This document shows, piece after piece, positions 8,870 to 18,118 of a stretch of 64,000 bases of DNA. A program made the translations under genes and the position numbers. The stretch is taken from NCBI GenBank assembly GCA_964393275.1, contig CAYMTA010000004.1, forward strand, positions 62,001 through 126,000. The letters are read 5' to 3'. The DNA is from SLRI01 sp964393275 (GTDB taxonomy: Bacteria; Pseudomonadota; Alphaproteobacteria; Geminicoccales; Geminicoccaceae). Numbering within the stretch: the stretch's first letter is position 1; every line of letters begins with the position of its first letter. Below the pieces are notes generated by a model. The model did no database searches. It had not been told where the DNA came from and worked only from the letters and a program-made list of their open reading frames with translations.

Positions 8870-10444
8870 TCAGCCCTCGAACCAGACATTCCAGAGGCGC
8901 GGGATGCGGAACGGCGTGAAGCCCTCGACATTGCTGCGGACCGCCTGGACCTTCTGGATGTCGCCCATGATGATGGCGTAGGCGTTCTCGTAGAAGATGG
9001 TCTGGACGTCGTTGAAGGCGGCCTTGCGGCCTTCGAGGGTCTCCTCGAGCTGCATGCGCTGCCAGGCATCGTCGAGGGCCGGATCGTCGGGTGCGCGCGA
9101 CAGGTTGGCGGGCGGCACGAGATCGACGACCGCACCCTGCGGGCCGATCGACGGGCCGGTGCCGAAGCCGGTGAAGAAGAGGTTCCAGTTGTCGGTGTTG
9201 TCGCGCTCCTGTCGTGAGGTCGGCCAGTCGACCACCTTGAGCTCGGCATTGATGCCGATCGCCTTGAGCTGCTCCGACATCACCAGGGCGGCATTGTACA
9301 TGTTGGTGTAGTCGGAATTGGTCAGGAGGACGACCGGCTCGCCGTCATAGCCCGCCTCCTTCAGATACTGCTTCGCCCGCTCGACGTCATGGACGTTGTA
9401 CCACTCCTTGCCGCCCTCGACGAAGTAGGGGTTGCCCGGATACTGGAGGCCGTAGTTGAGCGAGTAGGCCCCGTCGGTGGCGATCTCCATGATCTCCTCC
9501 ATGTCGAGGCCGACCTGGATCGCCTTGCGCACGCCCAGCTTGTCGGTGGGCGGGCTCGCCTGGTTGAAGACGGCGATGTGGATCCACCAATTGTCGACCG
9601 GGATCAGCTTGATGTCCGGGTTGTCGGCGAGCCGCTCGGCCGCCTTGGTCGGCACGTCCTCGACACCCTGCAGCTCGCCCGTCTCGAGCCCGGCGACGCG
9701 CGCCCCCGGCTCCTTGACGATGCGGAAGGTCACGGTGTCGAAGCAGGCGACCTTGTAGCCGCCGAAGCCGCTCTTTTCCTCGAACGCCTCGTTGGGCACA
9801 TAGCCGTCGAACCGCTTCAGCTTAACGAAGCCGTCCGGCACCCACTCGACGAACTGGTAGGGGCCGGTGCCGATGAAATCGATCTGGTTCGCCTCCTTCG
9901 CCGCCTCCTCCGCCGGGATGATGACGATCGGCACGCGGAACGAGCTGATCTGCTCGATGAAGACCGGCACCTTGTGCTGCAGCTTGATGACGAAGGTCGA
10001 GGGATCGGGCGCCGACATGCTCTCGACCGCCTCGAGCGAGGCACGGTCGATGCCGATCTTCTGGTAGCGCTCGTAGGAGGCGAGAACGTCGGCCGAGGTC
10101 ATCGGCTTGCCGTTGTGGAAGGTGATCCCCGGCCGAAGCTTGAAGGTGTAGGTCAGGCCGTCGTCGCTGACCTCGTGGCTCGCCGCCAGCTCGTGGATCG
10201 GCGCATTGTCCTCGCCCCTGGTCAGCAGCGATTCGAAGATGTGCATCGCGATGTTGCGGGTCGAGATGGCCGAGCTGAAGTGCATGTCGAGGCCCGAGAC
10301 CTGCGCCTCCTGCCCGAACACCATGTCGCCGCCCTTGCTCGGGCAGGTGAAGGGCTCGGCCGAGGCGGCAACGCTGGCGAAGATGCCGAGCACCGCCAGG
10401 GCTGCACCGCACAGCATGCGCCTCGAGCTCGCGAAGACCGTCAT
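8870..10444 (-). CDS. extracellular solute-binding protein, family 5 (DppA/OppA type)
   Basis: This is a 524-aa periplasmic receptor. Residues 1-31 form a Sec signal peptide (MTVFASSRRMLCGAALAVLG, cleavage near AASA-EPF). The family-5 pattern follows: LTRGEDNAPIHELA, then DGLTYTFKLRPGITFHNGKP, then GTGPYQFVEW. The ATG at 10444 has AGGGAGG just upstream and starts the signal peptide; the longer frame to 10561 adds 39 non-signal residues. It heads the operon binding protein-permease-permease-ATPase-ATPase-deacylase-deacylase. The ligand is a peptide-like or acylated compound by inference from the deacylases. Confidence 0.92.
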   Translation of the reverse strand: MTVFASSRRMLCGAALAVLGIFASVAASAEPFTCPSKGGDMVFGQEAQVSGLDMHFSSAISTRNIAMHIFESLLTRGEDNAPIHELAASHEVSDDGLTYTFKLRPGITFHNGKPMTSADVLASYERYQKIGIDRASLEAVESMSAPDPSTFVIKLQHKVPVFIEQISSFRVPIVIIPAEEAAKEANQIDFIGTGPYQFVEWVPDGFVKLKRFDGYVPNEAFEEKSGFGGYKVACFDTVTFRIVKEPGARVAGLETGELQGVEDVPTKAAERLADNPDIKLIPVDNWWIHIAVFNQASPPTDKLGVRKAIQVGLDMEEIMEIATDGAYSLNYGLQYPGNPYFVEGGKEWYNVHDVERAKQYLKEAGYDGEPVVLLTNSDYTNMYNAALVMSEQLKAIGINAELKVVDWPTSRQERDNTDNWNLFFTGFGTGPSIGPQGAVVDLVPPANLSRAPDDPALDDAWQRMQLEETLEGRKAAFNDVQTIFYENAYAIIMGDIQKVQAVRSNVEGFTPFRIPRLWNVWFEG

Positions 10445-10612
10445 TGCTTGCCTCCCTCGTTGGCCGACCTCGCCGGGCCGGCATCCCTGATTGACCCGCA
10501 TCCTGCACGGCGGGCCGGCTGAAGTCACCCCACTTTCACCCGCCCGACAGGCCATCGGCACCCGGTTCCGCGCGTACGGAGCTTGTCATTCCCACCCCGC
10601 ATGGCCAAACCT

Positions 10613-10628
10613 TCCTGACATGTCAGGA
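10613..10628. promoter_or_regulatory. perfect 16-bp palindrome, candidate operator
   Basis: TCCTGACATGTCAGGA is a perfect inverted repeat in the gap between the divergent ABC operon (start 10444) and the enolase-superfamily gene (start 10655). It ends 27 bp before the latter start, a usual place for a dimeric regulator to act. No regulator gene lies nearby, so the protein is unknown; GntR/FadR-like factors bind sites of this size and symmetry. Confidence 0.5.
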
Positions 10629-10654
10629 CAAAGCCGAGAAGGGAAAAGGACCGC

Positions 10655-11773
10655 ATGCGCATCACCGACGTCGAAGGGATCATGCTGCGGCTGCCCGTGG
10701 TCAGGGAGATCGGCGACGGCTGCCAGTCGGTGATGATCATCAAGGTCCATACCGACGAGGGCATCACCGGCATCGGCGAGGCGCACACCAACCCCCTGGT
10801 CACGAAGGCCGTCCTGGACGCCCCGCTCTGCTCCATCTCCGCCCAGGGCCTGCGCGGGCTGCTCGTCGGCGAGGACCCGCGCGACATCGGCCGGCTCTGG
10901 GACAAGATGGACCGCCACACCCAGACCTATGGCCGCCGCGGCGTCGCCATGCACGTCATCAGCGGCATCGACATCGCCCTTTGGGACATCCTCGGCAAGG
11001 TCGCGGGCCTGCCGGTCCACCGCCTCCTGGGTGGTGCCCGAAAGACGCGCCACCCGGCCTACGCGAGCGACCTCTCGCAGCCCTCGCTCGAGGCCACGGT
11101 CGACCTGGCGCTGCGGCACAAGGCGGCCGGCTACAAGGCCATGAAATTCGGCTGGGGCGATCTCGGCGGTGACCCGCGCAAGGACGTGAAGCGCACCGCC
11201 GCGATTCGGGCCGCCGTCGGCGACGACCTCGACATCATGATCGACATGGGCTTTCCCGTCCCGCTCGACGACGCCCTCTATCTCGGCCGGGCTCTCGCCG
11301 ACCACGGCGTCTACTTCCTCGAGGAGCCGCTCGCCCCCGACGACCTCGACGGCTTCGCCCGCTTGACCGCCCTCTCGCCGACACCGATCGCCACGGGCGA
11401 GAAGGAGGCCGGCGTGCATGCCTACCGCATGCTCATGGAGCATGGCGGCCTGCGCATCATCCAGCCCGACATCGCCCGGGTCGGCAGCATCTCCGAGAGC
11501 CTGCGCATCGCCGCGCTCGCCGAATCGCGCGGCGTGCGCATGATCCCGCACTGCTGGTCGACCGACATCCTCGTCGCCGCCACGCTGCACGTCATCTCGA
11601 CGCTGCGCGACTGCCCCTATCTGGAATACAACGCCACCGACAACCCGCTGCGCACCGACCTCCTGGTCGAGCCCATCCGGCCGGTGAACGGCATGGTGGC
11701 CGTGCCGGAGAAGCCCGGCCTCGGCATCGAGCTGAACCAGGACACGATCGACCGCTACAGGTGGAGCCCATGA
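10655..11773 (+). CDS. mandelate racemase/muconate lactonizing enzyme family protein
   Basis: This 372-aa enolase-superfamily enzyme abstracts a proton alpha to a carboxylate using Mg2+. The N-terminal capping domain (to about residue 125) precedes a TIM barrel. The Lys motif is KAMKFGWG, the metal acids are in DIMIDMG, FLEEPLAPDD and ATGEKEA, and the later His is in MIPHCW, consistent with a mandelate-racemase/sugar-acid-dehydratase subgroup. AAAAGGA lies 6 bases before the ATG. Its stop overlaps the next start (ATGA). The substrate is probably an acid sugar or hydroxy acid, and is not resolved. Confidence 0.88.
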   Translation: MRITDVEGIMLRLPVVREIGDGCQSVMIIKVHTDEGITGIGEAHTNPLVTKAVLDAPLCSISAQGLRGLLVGEDPRDIGRLWDKMDRHTQTYGRRGVAMHVISGIDIALWDILGKVAGLPVHRLLGGARKTRHPAYASDLSQPSLEATVDLALRHKAAGYKAMKFGWGDLGGDPRKDVKRTAAIRAAVGDDLDIMIDMGFPVPLDDALYLGRALADHGVYFLEEPLAPDDLDGFARLTALSPTPIATGEKEAGVHAYRMLMEHGGLRIIQPDIARVGSISESLRIAALAESRGVRMIPHCWSTDILVAATLHVISTLRDCPYLEYNATDNPLRTDLLVEPIRPVNGMVAVPEKPGLGIELNQDTIDRYRWSP

Positions 11774-12840
11774 CGGCCATGCACGATCCCGACCCGACAT
11801 CGGCGCCCCTGAACCTGCGCAGCGACAACGTGACGGGCGTCGCACCCGAGATCCTGGACGCCATCCTGCGCGCCAACCACGGCACCGCCGCCTCCTACGG
11901 CGCCGACGAGCTGACGACGGGCCTCGGCGACAGCTTCAGCGAGGTTTTCGGCAAGAGCTGCGCCGTGCAGCCGCTCGGCACGGGCACGGCGGCCAATGCC
12001 CTGGCCCTGTCGCTCCTGACCCCGCCCTGGGGTGCGATCCTCTGCAGCGCCGTCAGCCACGTCTACGACAGCGAATGCGGTGCGGCCGAGCTCTTCACCG
12101 GCGGGGCGAAGGTCACGCCACTGCCCGAGACCCATGGCAAGCTCCTGCCCGAGACGCTCGAGGAGCGCCTGGAGCGGGCCGGCTGGGGCCGGACCAGCGA
12201 GGTCCAGCCGGCCGTGCTCAGCATCGCCCAGGCGACCGAGCGCGGCACCGTCTACCGGCCCGACGAGATCGCGGCGCTCACCGCCATCGCCCGCCGGCAC
12301 GGCCTCAAGGTGCATCTGGACGGCGCCCGCTTCGCCAACGCGGTGGCGGCCCTCGGCTGCGCTCCCGCCGACCTCACCTGGCGGGCGGGGGTGGACGTGC
12401 TCTCCTTCGGCGGCACCAAGAACGGCTGCCTCGCCGCCGAGGCGATCGTCATGTTCGACGAGAGCCTGGCCGAGCCGCTCCGCTTTCGCGCCCGCAAGGC
12501 CGGCCACGTCTTCTCCAAGATGCGCTTCGTCTCGGCCCAGCTCGAGGCCTATGTCGAGGACGGCCTCTGGCTCCGCCTCGCCGCCCATGCCAACGCCATG
12601 GCGGACCGGCTCGCCCGCGGCCTCGCCCCGATCGACGGCGCCCGGCTCTTCCATCCGGTCGAGATCAACGAGATCTTCATGACCCTGCCGAAAGCCGCCC
12701 AGGACGCGCTCAGAAGGGACGGCTTCGGCTTCTACGATCGCGGCCAGGGCGAGGTCCGCCTGGTGACCGCGTTCGACACGAGCCCCGACCGGATCGACGC
12801 TTTCATCGCCTCCGCCCGTCGCCACGCCGACACGGGCTGA
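11770..12840 (+). CDS. low-specificity threonine aldolase-like PLP enzyme
   Basis: This 356-aa fold-type I PLP enzyme of the beta-eliminating lyase/threonine aldolase family cleaves beta-hydroxy amino acids to glycine and an aldehyde. The N-terminus LRSDNVTGVAPEIL is the family signature, and the PLP lysine lies in SFGGTKNGC; HLDGARFANA gives the cofactor-binding Asp and Arg. The ATG at 11770 overlaps the previous TGA; the GTG at 11761 is an alternative. Coupling to the enolase-superfamily gene suggests a shared catabolic pathway. Confidence 0.88.
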   Translation: MTAMHDPDPTSAPLNLRSDNVTGVAPEILDAILRANHGTAASYGADELTTGLGDSFSEVFGKSCAVQPLGTGTAANALALSLLTPPWGAILCSAVSHVYDSECGAAELFTGGAKVTPLPETHGKLLPETLEERLERAGWGRTSEVQPAVLSIAQATERGTVYRPDEIAALTAIARRHGLKVHLDGARFANAVAALGCAPADLTWRAGVDVLSFGGTKNGCLAAEAIVMFDESLAEPLRFRARKAGHVFSKMRFVSAQLEAYVEDGLWLRLAAHANAMADRLARGLAPIDGARLFHPVEINEIFMTLPKAAQDALRRDGFGFYDRGQGEVRLVTAFDTSPDRIDAFIASARRHADTG

Positions 12841-12925
12841 CCGAGGTCGGGCGGCGCGGTCGCGCAGGCCCTCGCTGGCGCACGGCGCGAGAACAGCGCG
12901 GATGCAGCGCGAGTTCGCCCGCTCG

Positions 12926-15433
12926 TCAGACGATGAAGCGCGACCAGCTGCCGTAGCTGTTCCTGACCGGGCCGCGCGGGATGCTGAGCGCCATCAGAGC
13001 CACCCCGCAGACGATGTCGGCGGCGATCTGGTGCCAGGCGGCGTCGACGACGAAAGCCGTGATGGCGAGCGCCATGCCCAGCAGGATGTTGAGGAAACGC
13101 GCCGCCCTGGCCGGTTCGGCAGTGGCGGTGACGGCCACGGTGAGCGCCAGGGCGCCGATCAGATGGTCGGCGTCTGCCAGCGTGCCCGCCGTGCCGAGCG
13201 TGAGCCGGGTGAGCATCAGCCAGACGCCGATACCCATCGAGGCGAGCAGCGTCCATGGCAGGGTGATGCCTCCACCGAGCATCTCGCCGAGTATCGCCCG
13301 CGGCGAGCGCTCGAAATCCTCGGCCGCCGAGTCGTCCGGACCATCGTCGGTGTCGCCGGCGAGCAAGACGCGCAGCAACGGCCGGCCCGCGCGCCGGCGA
13401 CGGACGAGGAACTGGCAGGAGGCGATCAGCTCGTCGATCGAATAGGGGATCTGCACGAGCATTGCCGCCGCGGTGACCAGGCAGAGCGTGCACCAAGTGC
13501 CGAGCACGATCGGCTGAATGATGATGAAGGTGATCGAGACGGCGCCCAGGGGCACGATCATGATGCCGAAGAGCAGGACCAGCCAGGGCATGGTCCGCCA
13601 GCGCCGCGCCGAGCCGATCACGCCGGTCAGGATTTCCAGCATGTAGGTGAGAGCGCCCAGGCCGGCGTCCGGCACAGGCCACGCTTTCGAGACCGACGAC
13701 GTGATGATCTCCTCCGTGCCGTTCCTGGGATCGACGGGGCTGCCGGCAAAGAACGGCTCCCACACACCGTCGATGTGGCCGAGTTGATAGGCGGTGAGAT
13801 AGCGCGAGATGTAGAGGCCGAGCAGCGCCAGGATGATGACCGGCAGACGCTGGAACCAGTCCGAGGGTGAATAGTCCCAGCCTGGCGGTATGGTGGGCCC
13901 TGTCGTCGCCGCGACCCGGTCGATGCCGGGCGCCGGCCGCGCGCAGGCGGCGCAGGCGAAGACGAGGGCGCCCACCAGCGTGCCATTGAGATAGGCGGCC
14001 GCGGCAGGCGCCCAAAACGCGAGCGGCGCGAACATGACCCAGAGCCCGACGGCCGCCACGGCCCAGCGGACAAACGCCAGGCGCCAGGAGAGCGTGAGGA
14101 AGCTCAGACCCATGATCAGGAGCCCGCAGACGACGTCGCTCCAGGTCATCAGGGCGGAGTCGTGCCCCAGGATGGGCGGGCTGGTGACGAGCCAGCTGCC
14201 GAGGCCGATATTGAGGAGCTGTGCCCAGCGGAACCTCGCGTGCGTATCACGTCTGTCCCGCTCGGCCTGCTCGCGCAGGGCGTTTGGATCGTCCGTCCGC
14301 TCCTTTGCCGCCTGGAGCCAGTGCGGCAGCGTCAGGCGATTGGCCGCGTACCAGCCTGCCGGGTCGGCCTTGAGGCGGTCGATCATGTGGGGCAGCACAT
14401 CGCGAATCCGGTGCTTCGGCTCCCAGCCGAGCAGCTCGCGGGCGCGGGAGATGTCGAGCTCGTAGTGATCGTCGGCCATCTCGATCATGAAGGGGCGGAT
14501 GAATGGCTTCTCGCCCTGGTCGAGATAGTCCGGCACGAGCGGCTCGCTTTTCGTCTCCACCCAGGCGCCGAGCGTGGCCAGGGGCTTGGGGACGGACAGC
14601 GTCGTCCAATCCCTCGCGCCATGGATCAGGGCGCCGAGGCGCTCCTGCAGCTCGCCATAGCCGACGGCCTCGGCCTCGCCGATCAGGATGGCGAGGTCCT
14701 TGGGCAGGTCGTTCCGGCGCTCGACCGTGCGCACGAACGCGTCGATCATGTCGTCCTGGTGGAGCAGGGCCTGGCCGGCCTCGAGCGAGCCGGAATAGGC
14801 ATGCGCCTTTGGATCGCGTTCGTAGATGCGGCGGATCTGCTCGGCCAGCGTCGGCACCGCGGTCTGCTCGTCATAGAGCCCGGCCAGCCGCAGCAGGACA
14901 TAGGGAATGTCGCCGTGCTCGTCGCGGATCACCTCTTCGGCTTCGGCCTTCGATCGCGGATAGGCCCATCGCGGCTCGATTGCGGCGGTCTCGCTGATCG
15001 GCACGCCGGGAGCGCCGGGGTGATGCACGAGCATGGTGCTGGAATAGACGAGCTGCTCGACCTCGAATGCCTGCAACGCGCGCACCAGATGGCGCGTCCC
15101 CTCCACGTTCACCGCCGTGTAGGCAGGATGCTCCTCGCCGGTGAAGTCGAAATAGGCGGCAAGGTGGATTACCGAGGCGAAGCGCCGGCCGTGCCGCTCG
15201 GCGACCTTCTGCAGGGCCAGCTCGACCGAGTCGCTGCTGGTCAGATCGACCGGCACGATGTCGAAGGCCGCCTCCGTGCCCGACAGATCCAGCCCGACAA
15301 CCCGGTATGCGCCTTCGAGTGCCCGAAAGAGGGCCGTCCCGATTCCGCCGGCGGCACCAGTAATCAGCACCAGCGGCTTGGCCGACGCGGTGTCCACTGG
15401 GTTGGCTCGTCCGGCCGGTGATCGAACTGGCAA
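12926..15433 (-). CDS. NAD-dependent epimerase-SPW-VKOR-like membrane fusion protein
   Basis: This 835-aa multidomain protein begins with an extended-SDR epimerase domain (about residues 18-345): LITGAAGGIG nucleotide loop, YSSTMLVH, and a YPRSK active site. Next comes an SPW-like membrane pair (about 395-490, LLNIGLGSWLVTSPPILG), then a VKOR-like membrane domain with the redox motif WCTLC near residues 647-651, then a second SPW-like pair at the C-terminus. The extracytoplasmic loop Cys pair normally feeding VKOR is absent at the expected place (TSSVSKAWPVPDAG). The start is TTG at 15433 with GGGAG 6 bases upstream; a GTG at 15397 is possible. It is convergent with the aldolase gene and divergent from the FecR gene. 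Function unknown. Confidence 0.82.
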   Translation of the reverse strand: MPVRSPAGRANPVDTASAKPLVLITGAAGGIGTALFRALEGAYRVVGLDLSGTEAAFDIVPVDLTSSDSVELALQKVAERHGRRFASVIHLAAYFDFTGEEHPAYTAVNVEGTRHLVRALQAFEVEQLVYSSTMLVHHPGAPGVPISETAAIEPRWAYPRSKAEAEEVIRDEHGDIPYVLLRLAGLYDEQTAVPTLAEQIRRIYERDPKAHAYSGSLEAGQALLHQDDMIDAFVRTVERRNDLPKDLAILIGEAEAVGYGELQERLGALIHGARDWTTLSVPKPLATLGAWVETKSEPLVPDYLDQGEKPFIRPFMIEMADDHYELDISRARELLGWEPKHRIRDVLPHMIDRLKADPAGWYAANRLTLPHWLQAAKERTDDPNALREQAERDRRDTHARFRWAQLLNIGLGSWLVTSPPILGHDSALMTWSDVVCGLLIMGLSFLTLSWRLAFVRWAVAAVGLWVMFAPLAFWAPAAAAYLNGTLVGALVFACAACARPAPGIDRVAATTGPTIPPGWDYSPSDWFQRLPVIILALLGLYISRYLTAYQLGHIDGVWEPFFAGSPVDPRNGTEEIITSSVSKAWPVPDAGLGALTYMLEILTGVIGSARRWRTMPWLVLLFGIMIVPLGAVSITFIIIQPIVLGTWCTLCLVTAAAMLVQIPYSIDELIASCQFLVRRRRAGRPLLRVLLAGDTDDGPDDSAAEDFERSPRAILGEMLGGGITLPWTLLASMGIGVWLMLTRLTLGTAGTLADADHLIGALALTVAVTATAEPARAARFLNILLGMALAITAFVVDAAWHQIAADIVCGVALMALSIPRGPVRNSYGSWSRFIV

Positions 15434-15633
15434 TCAGGTCTCCCGACAGCTGATCGGCGCGCGTCGAAGCAGGCAAAGCGAGCTTCGCGGCTCGGCAACA
15501 GCGCCGATCGCGCGCGGGTTCCCGCTCCAGGCGGGATTCTTCGCCGACTGGACCACCCGTTGAGATCGAGCGATGCGCCCGCCGGGCTGTCGGCGGACGA
15601 GCTCCGGCGAAGCGTTGCTGCGCCGACCCTTGC

Positions 15634-15661
15634 TTGCGAACGCTGAAAATTCCGCTATTCT
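15634..15661 (+). promoter_or_regulatory. candidate sigma-70 promoter for the FecR/PKD/cyclase operon
   Basis: TTGCGA at 15634-15639 and TATTCT at 15656-15661 are separated by 16 bp in a locally AT-richer stretch. Initiation around 15668 would leave only about 10 nt before the ATG at 15678. If that leader is too short, translation may begin at the next ATG, 15690. Confidence 0.5.
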
Positions 15662-15677
15662 GCCGAGTTAGCAAAAA

Positions 15678-18053
15678 ATGAAAAACTGCATGACTGTCGG
15701 CGGGGGAAACGTTCGATCCGGGTTGCTTGGCTGGGTGCTGCGGTGGCTCCCCGCCACCGTGCTTCTCGTCGCGCCGTCGGCCTTCGCCGTCGTCGAGATC
15801 GACGGCCCCTTGACCACGGTCCGGGTCGAGCCGGGCCAGAGCATCCGTGACCTCGCCGCCCTCTATCTGAAGGACCCCGACCTCTGGCCGCAGATCATCG
15901 AGCTCAGCGGGCTCGGCTCGGTGGTCGACGTCCGCCCCGGCATCGAGCTCAAGGTTCCGGTGGTCCAGGTCGCCGCCGCCGACGATGCCCTCGCCACCTC
16001 GCTCGTGTCGATCCAGAAGGCGACCGCCGAGGGGGCCAGGATCTTCGCGCCGGTCGAGATCGGCACGGCGATCGAGAAGCGCGACCAGGCGGTGGAATTC
16101 CGGACCGAGGGCGAATGGCACGAGGTCGTGGCCCATGCCAACGAGGCCACGGCCCATGCCGACAAGGCGCTCGACATCTCGCTCGAGCAGCGCGACCGGG
16201 CGGCCGAGGCCGTGCTCAGCGACATCCACGGCGACGTCGAGGGCAGCAAGCCGATCGAGCCCGGCTGGTCGAGCCGCAAGCTGAACGACATCCTGATCGA
16301 GTTCGAGCGACTGCGCACGCTCTCCGCCTCGACCGCCCAGGTGACGTTTCGCGACCTGAGCCGGCTGCGCCTCAACGCCAACTCCAACGCCGTCATCCAG
16401 CGGATGCGCAGCGATCCCCTGACCGGTGCCGAGACCACCAAGGTCAGCCTGGTCGAGGGCGATTTCTACGCGCTGCTCAACCAGTTGCACAACCGGGCGG
16501 ACTTTGAGGTGGAGGTGCCCGGCGTCGAGACCCAGACAACCTCGGGCGATTTCTGGGTGAGCCACACGAGCGAGGCGTCGCGCTTCGCCAATTACGACGA
16601 CGCGGCGATGCGCATCGAGGCGCGCGGCCAGACGATCGACCTCGGCAAGAACGAGGGTGCGCTGGTGCCGGCGAACGCGGGCGACCTGGTCGAGGTGGCG
16701 GTGCTCGATCGGCCGGTTCTCTTCGCGCCGGCCGAACGCGAGCAGATCTTCAACGGTGCCGTGACCCTCGCGTGGCAGGGCACGGCGAGTGCCGCCGGGT
16801 ACTGGCTCGAGGTCGCGGGCGACGTCGACTTCAACACCATGAAGGTCTCGGAATGGGGCCTGACCGATACGACCTGGAAGGTCGATGGGCTGCAGCCCGG
16901 CGACTATTTCTGGCGGATCTCGGCGCTCGACCCCTACGGCCTGCCGGGCGAGCGCAGCCTCGTTCGAACCTTCACGGCGGTGCTCGATTCGACCCCGCCC
17001 TTCCTCACCGTGCTGGCCCCCGGCGAGGACGAGATCGTGCGCGAGCCGGCGATACGGGTCTCGGGCGAGAGCGAGCCTCTGGCCAGGCTGACCGTCAATG
17101 GCCAGCCCGTGCCGCTCGACGAGACCGGCCGGTTCGAGGCGCATCTCGACGCGGTGCCCGGGGTCAACGAGGTGGCGCTGGAGGCGGTCGACCGGGCCGG
17201 CAACCGGACCGAGAAGGTGCGCCGCTTCACCTACCGGGCGGACCGCGAGGCGGAGATCACCTTCGATCCGACCATTCCCGCGGACGCCGCCGGACGCCTC
17301 CTGACGCGCGGCCCCGAGCTCGGCCTCGCCGGCAGCACGACCGCCGAGGCCGGCTCGCGGCTGATCGTCCGGAATGCCGAGGGCGAGGTCGTCGCCGACA
17401 CGCTGGTCCAGGCTGACGGCCGGATCGCCTTCACCGTCAAGACGGACGAGGCCGGCGCCACCTACACGGCCCAGATCGTCGGCGTGAGCGGGGCTGCCGA
17501 GGGCGAGACCAGCTTCACCGCGATGCGTGACGCGGAGCCGCCCGTCATCACCTTCGGCGAGCCCCCGCCCAGGGCGACGGCCGTCCATTGGCTGCAGCTC
17601 TGGGGCAAGGCCGGCGACGCCGCGACGCTCGAGGTCAACGGCACCGATCTGGCGCTGACCGACGGCAGCTTCGAGACCCTCCTGTCGCTCGTGCCCGGGC
17701 CGAATCCGGTTCGGCTCGTCGCCATCGACCGGGTCGGCAACGTCGCCATGCAGGACTTGACGGTGGTGCTCGACCTCGATCCGCCCGAGGTCGGGCGAGC
17801 CGAGGTGCGCCGCACGGGCGGCGCCGACGACGGAATCGAGATCGTGGTCGCGGCCACCGACGCCACCGATCTCAAGCAGGCGGCGGAATACACGCTTTCG
17901 GTCGGCGGCGAGGAGCGCAAGGGCTATCTGCGCTATGACCCCGCGTCGGGTGTCTACCGCGAAACCTTGCCGCCGGCCCAGGGTCGGCTCAAGCTGGTCG
18001 AGGTCACGGTCGAGGACTACGCCGGCAACGCCACTCACAGGCGGTTCGATTGA
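15678..18053 (+). CDS. LysM-like/FecR-domain protein with bacterial Ig-like repeats
   Basis: This 791-aa exported protein has a signal peptide (LLGWVLRWLPATVLLVAPSA, cleavage near AFA-VVE). A LysM-like domain follows (about 45-95, VEPGQSIRDLAALYLKDPDL), then a FecR domain (about 225-335, FRDLSRLRLNANSNAVIQRM) and several Ig-like domains (SGESEPLARLTVNG; VDRAGNRTEKVRRFTY). LysM and FecR domains usually sit in the periplasm and may bind peptidoglycan or sense envelope state. Its TGA overlaps the reading frame of the PKD protein gene, so the two are coupled. The start could also be ATG 15690. Confidence 0.82.
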   Translation: MKNCMTVGGGNVRSGLLGWVLRWLPATVLLVAPSAFAVVEIDGPLTTVRVEPGQSIRDLAALYLKDPDLWPQIIELSGLGSVVDVRPGIELKVPVVQVAAADDALATSLVSIQKATAEGARIFAPVEIGTAIEKRDQAVEFRTEGEWHEVVAHANEATAHADKALDISLEQRDRAAEAVLSDIHGDVEGSKPIEPGWSSRKLNDILIEFERLRTLSASTAQVTFRDLSRLRLNANSNAVIQRMRSDPLTGAETTKVSLVEGDFYALLNQLHNRADFEVEVPGVETQTTSGDFWVSHTSEASRFANYDDAAMRIEARGQTIDLGKNEGALVPANAGDLVEVAVLDRPVLFAPAEREQIFNGAVTLAWQGTASAAGYWLEVAGDVDFNTMKVSEWGLTDTTWKVDGLQPGDYFWRISALDPYGLPGERSLVRTFTAVLDSTPPFLTVLAPGEDEIVREPAIRVSGESEPLARLTVNGQPVPLDETGRFEAHLDAVPGVNEVALEAVDRAGNRTEKVRRFTYRADREAEITFDPTIPADAAGRLLTRGPELGLAGSTTAEAGSRLIVRNAEGEVVADTLVQADGRIAFTVKTDEAGATYTAQIVGVSGAAEGETSFTAMRDAEPPVITFGEPPPRATAVHWLQLWGKAGDAATLEVNGTDLALTDGSFETLLSLVPGPNPVRLVAIDRVGNVAMQDLTVVLDLDPPEVGRAEVRRTGGADDGIEIVVAATDATDLKQAAEYTLSVGGEERKGYLRYDPASGVYRETLPPAQGRLKLVEVTVEDYAGNATHRRFD

Positions 18054-18118
18054 CGGACATGGCGAAAGCCGGTGCTGCAACGGGCGGGAGGTCCGCCGTG
18101 CGTGACAGGGATCGGGCG

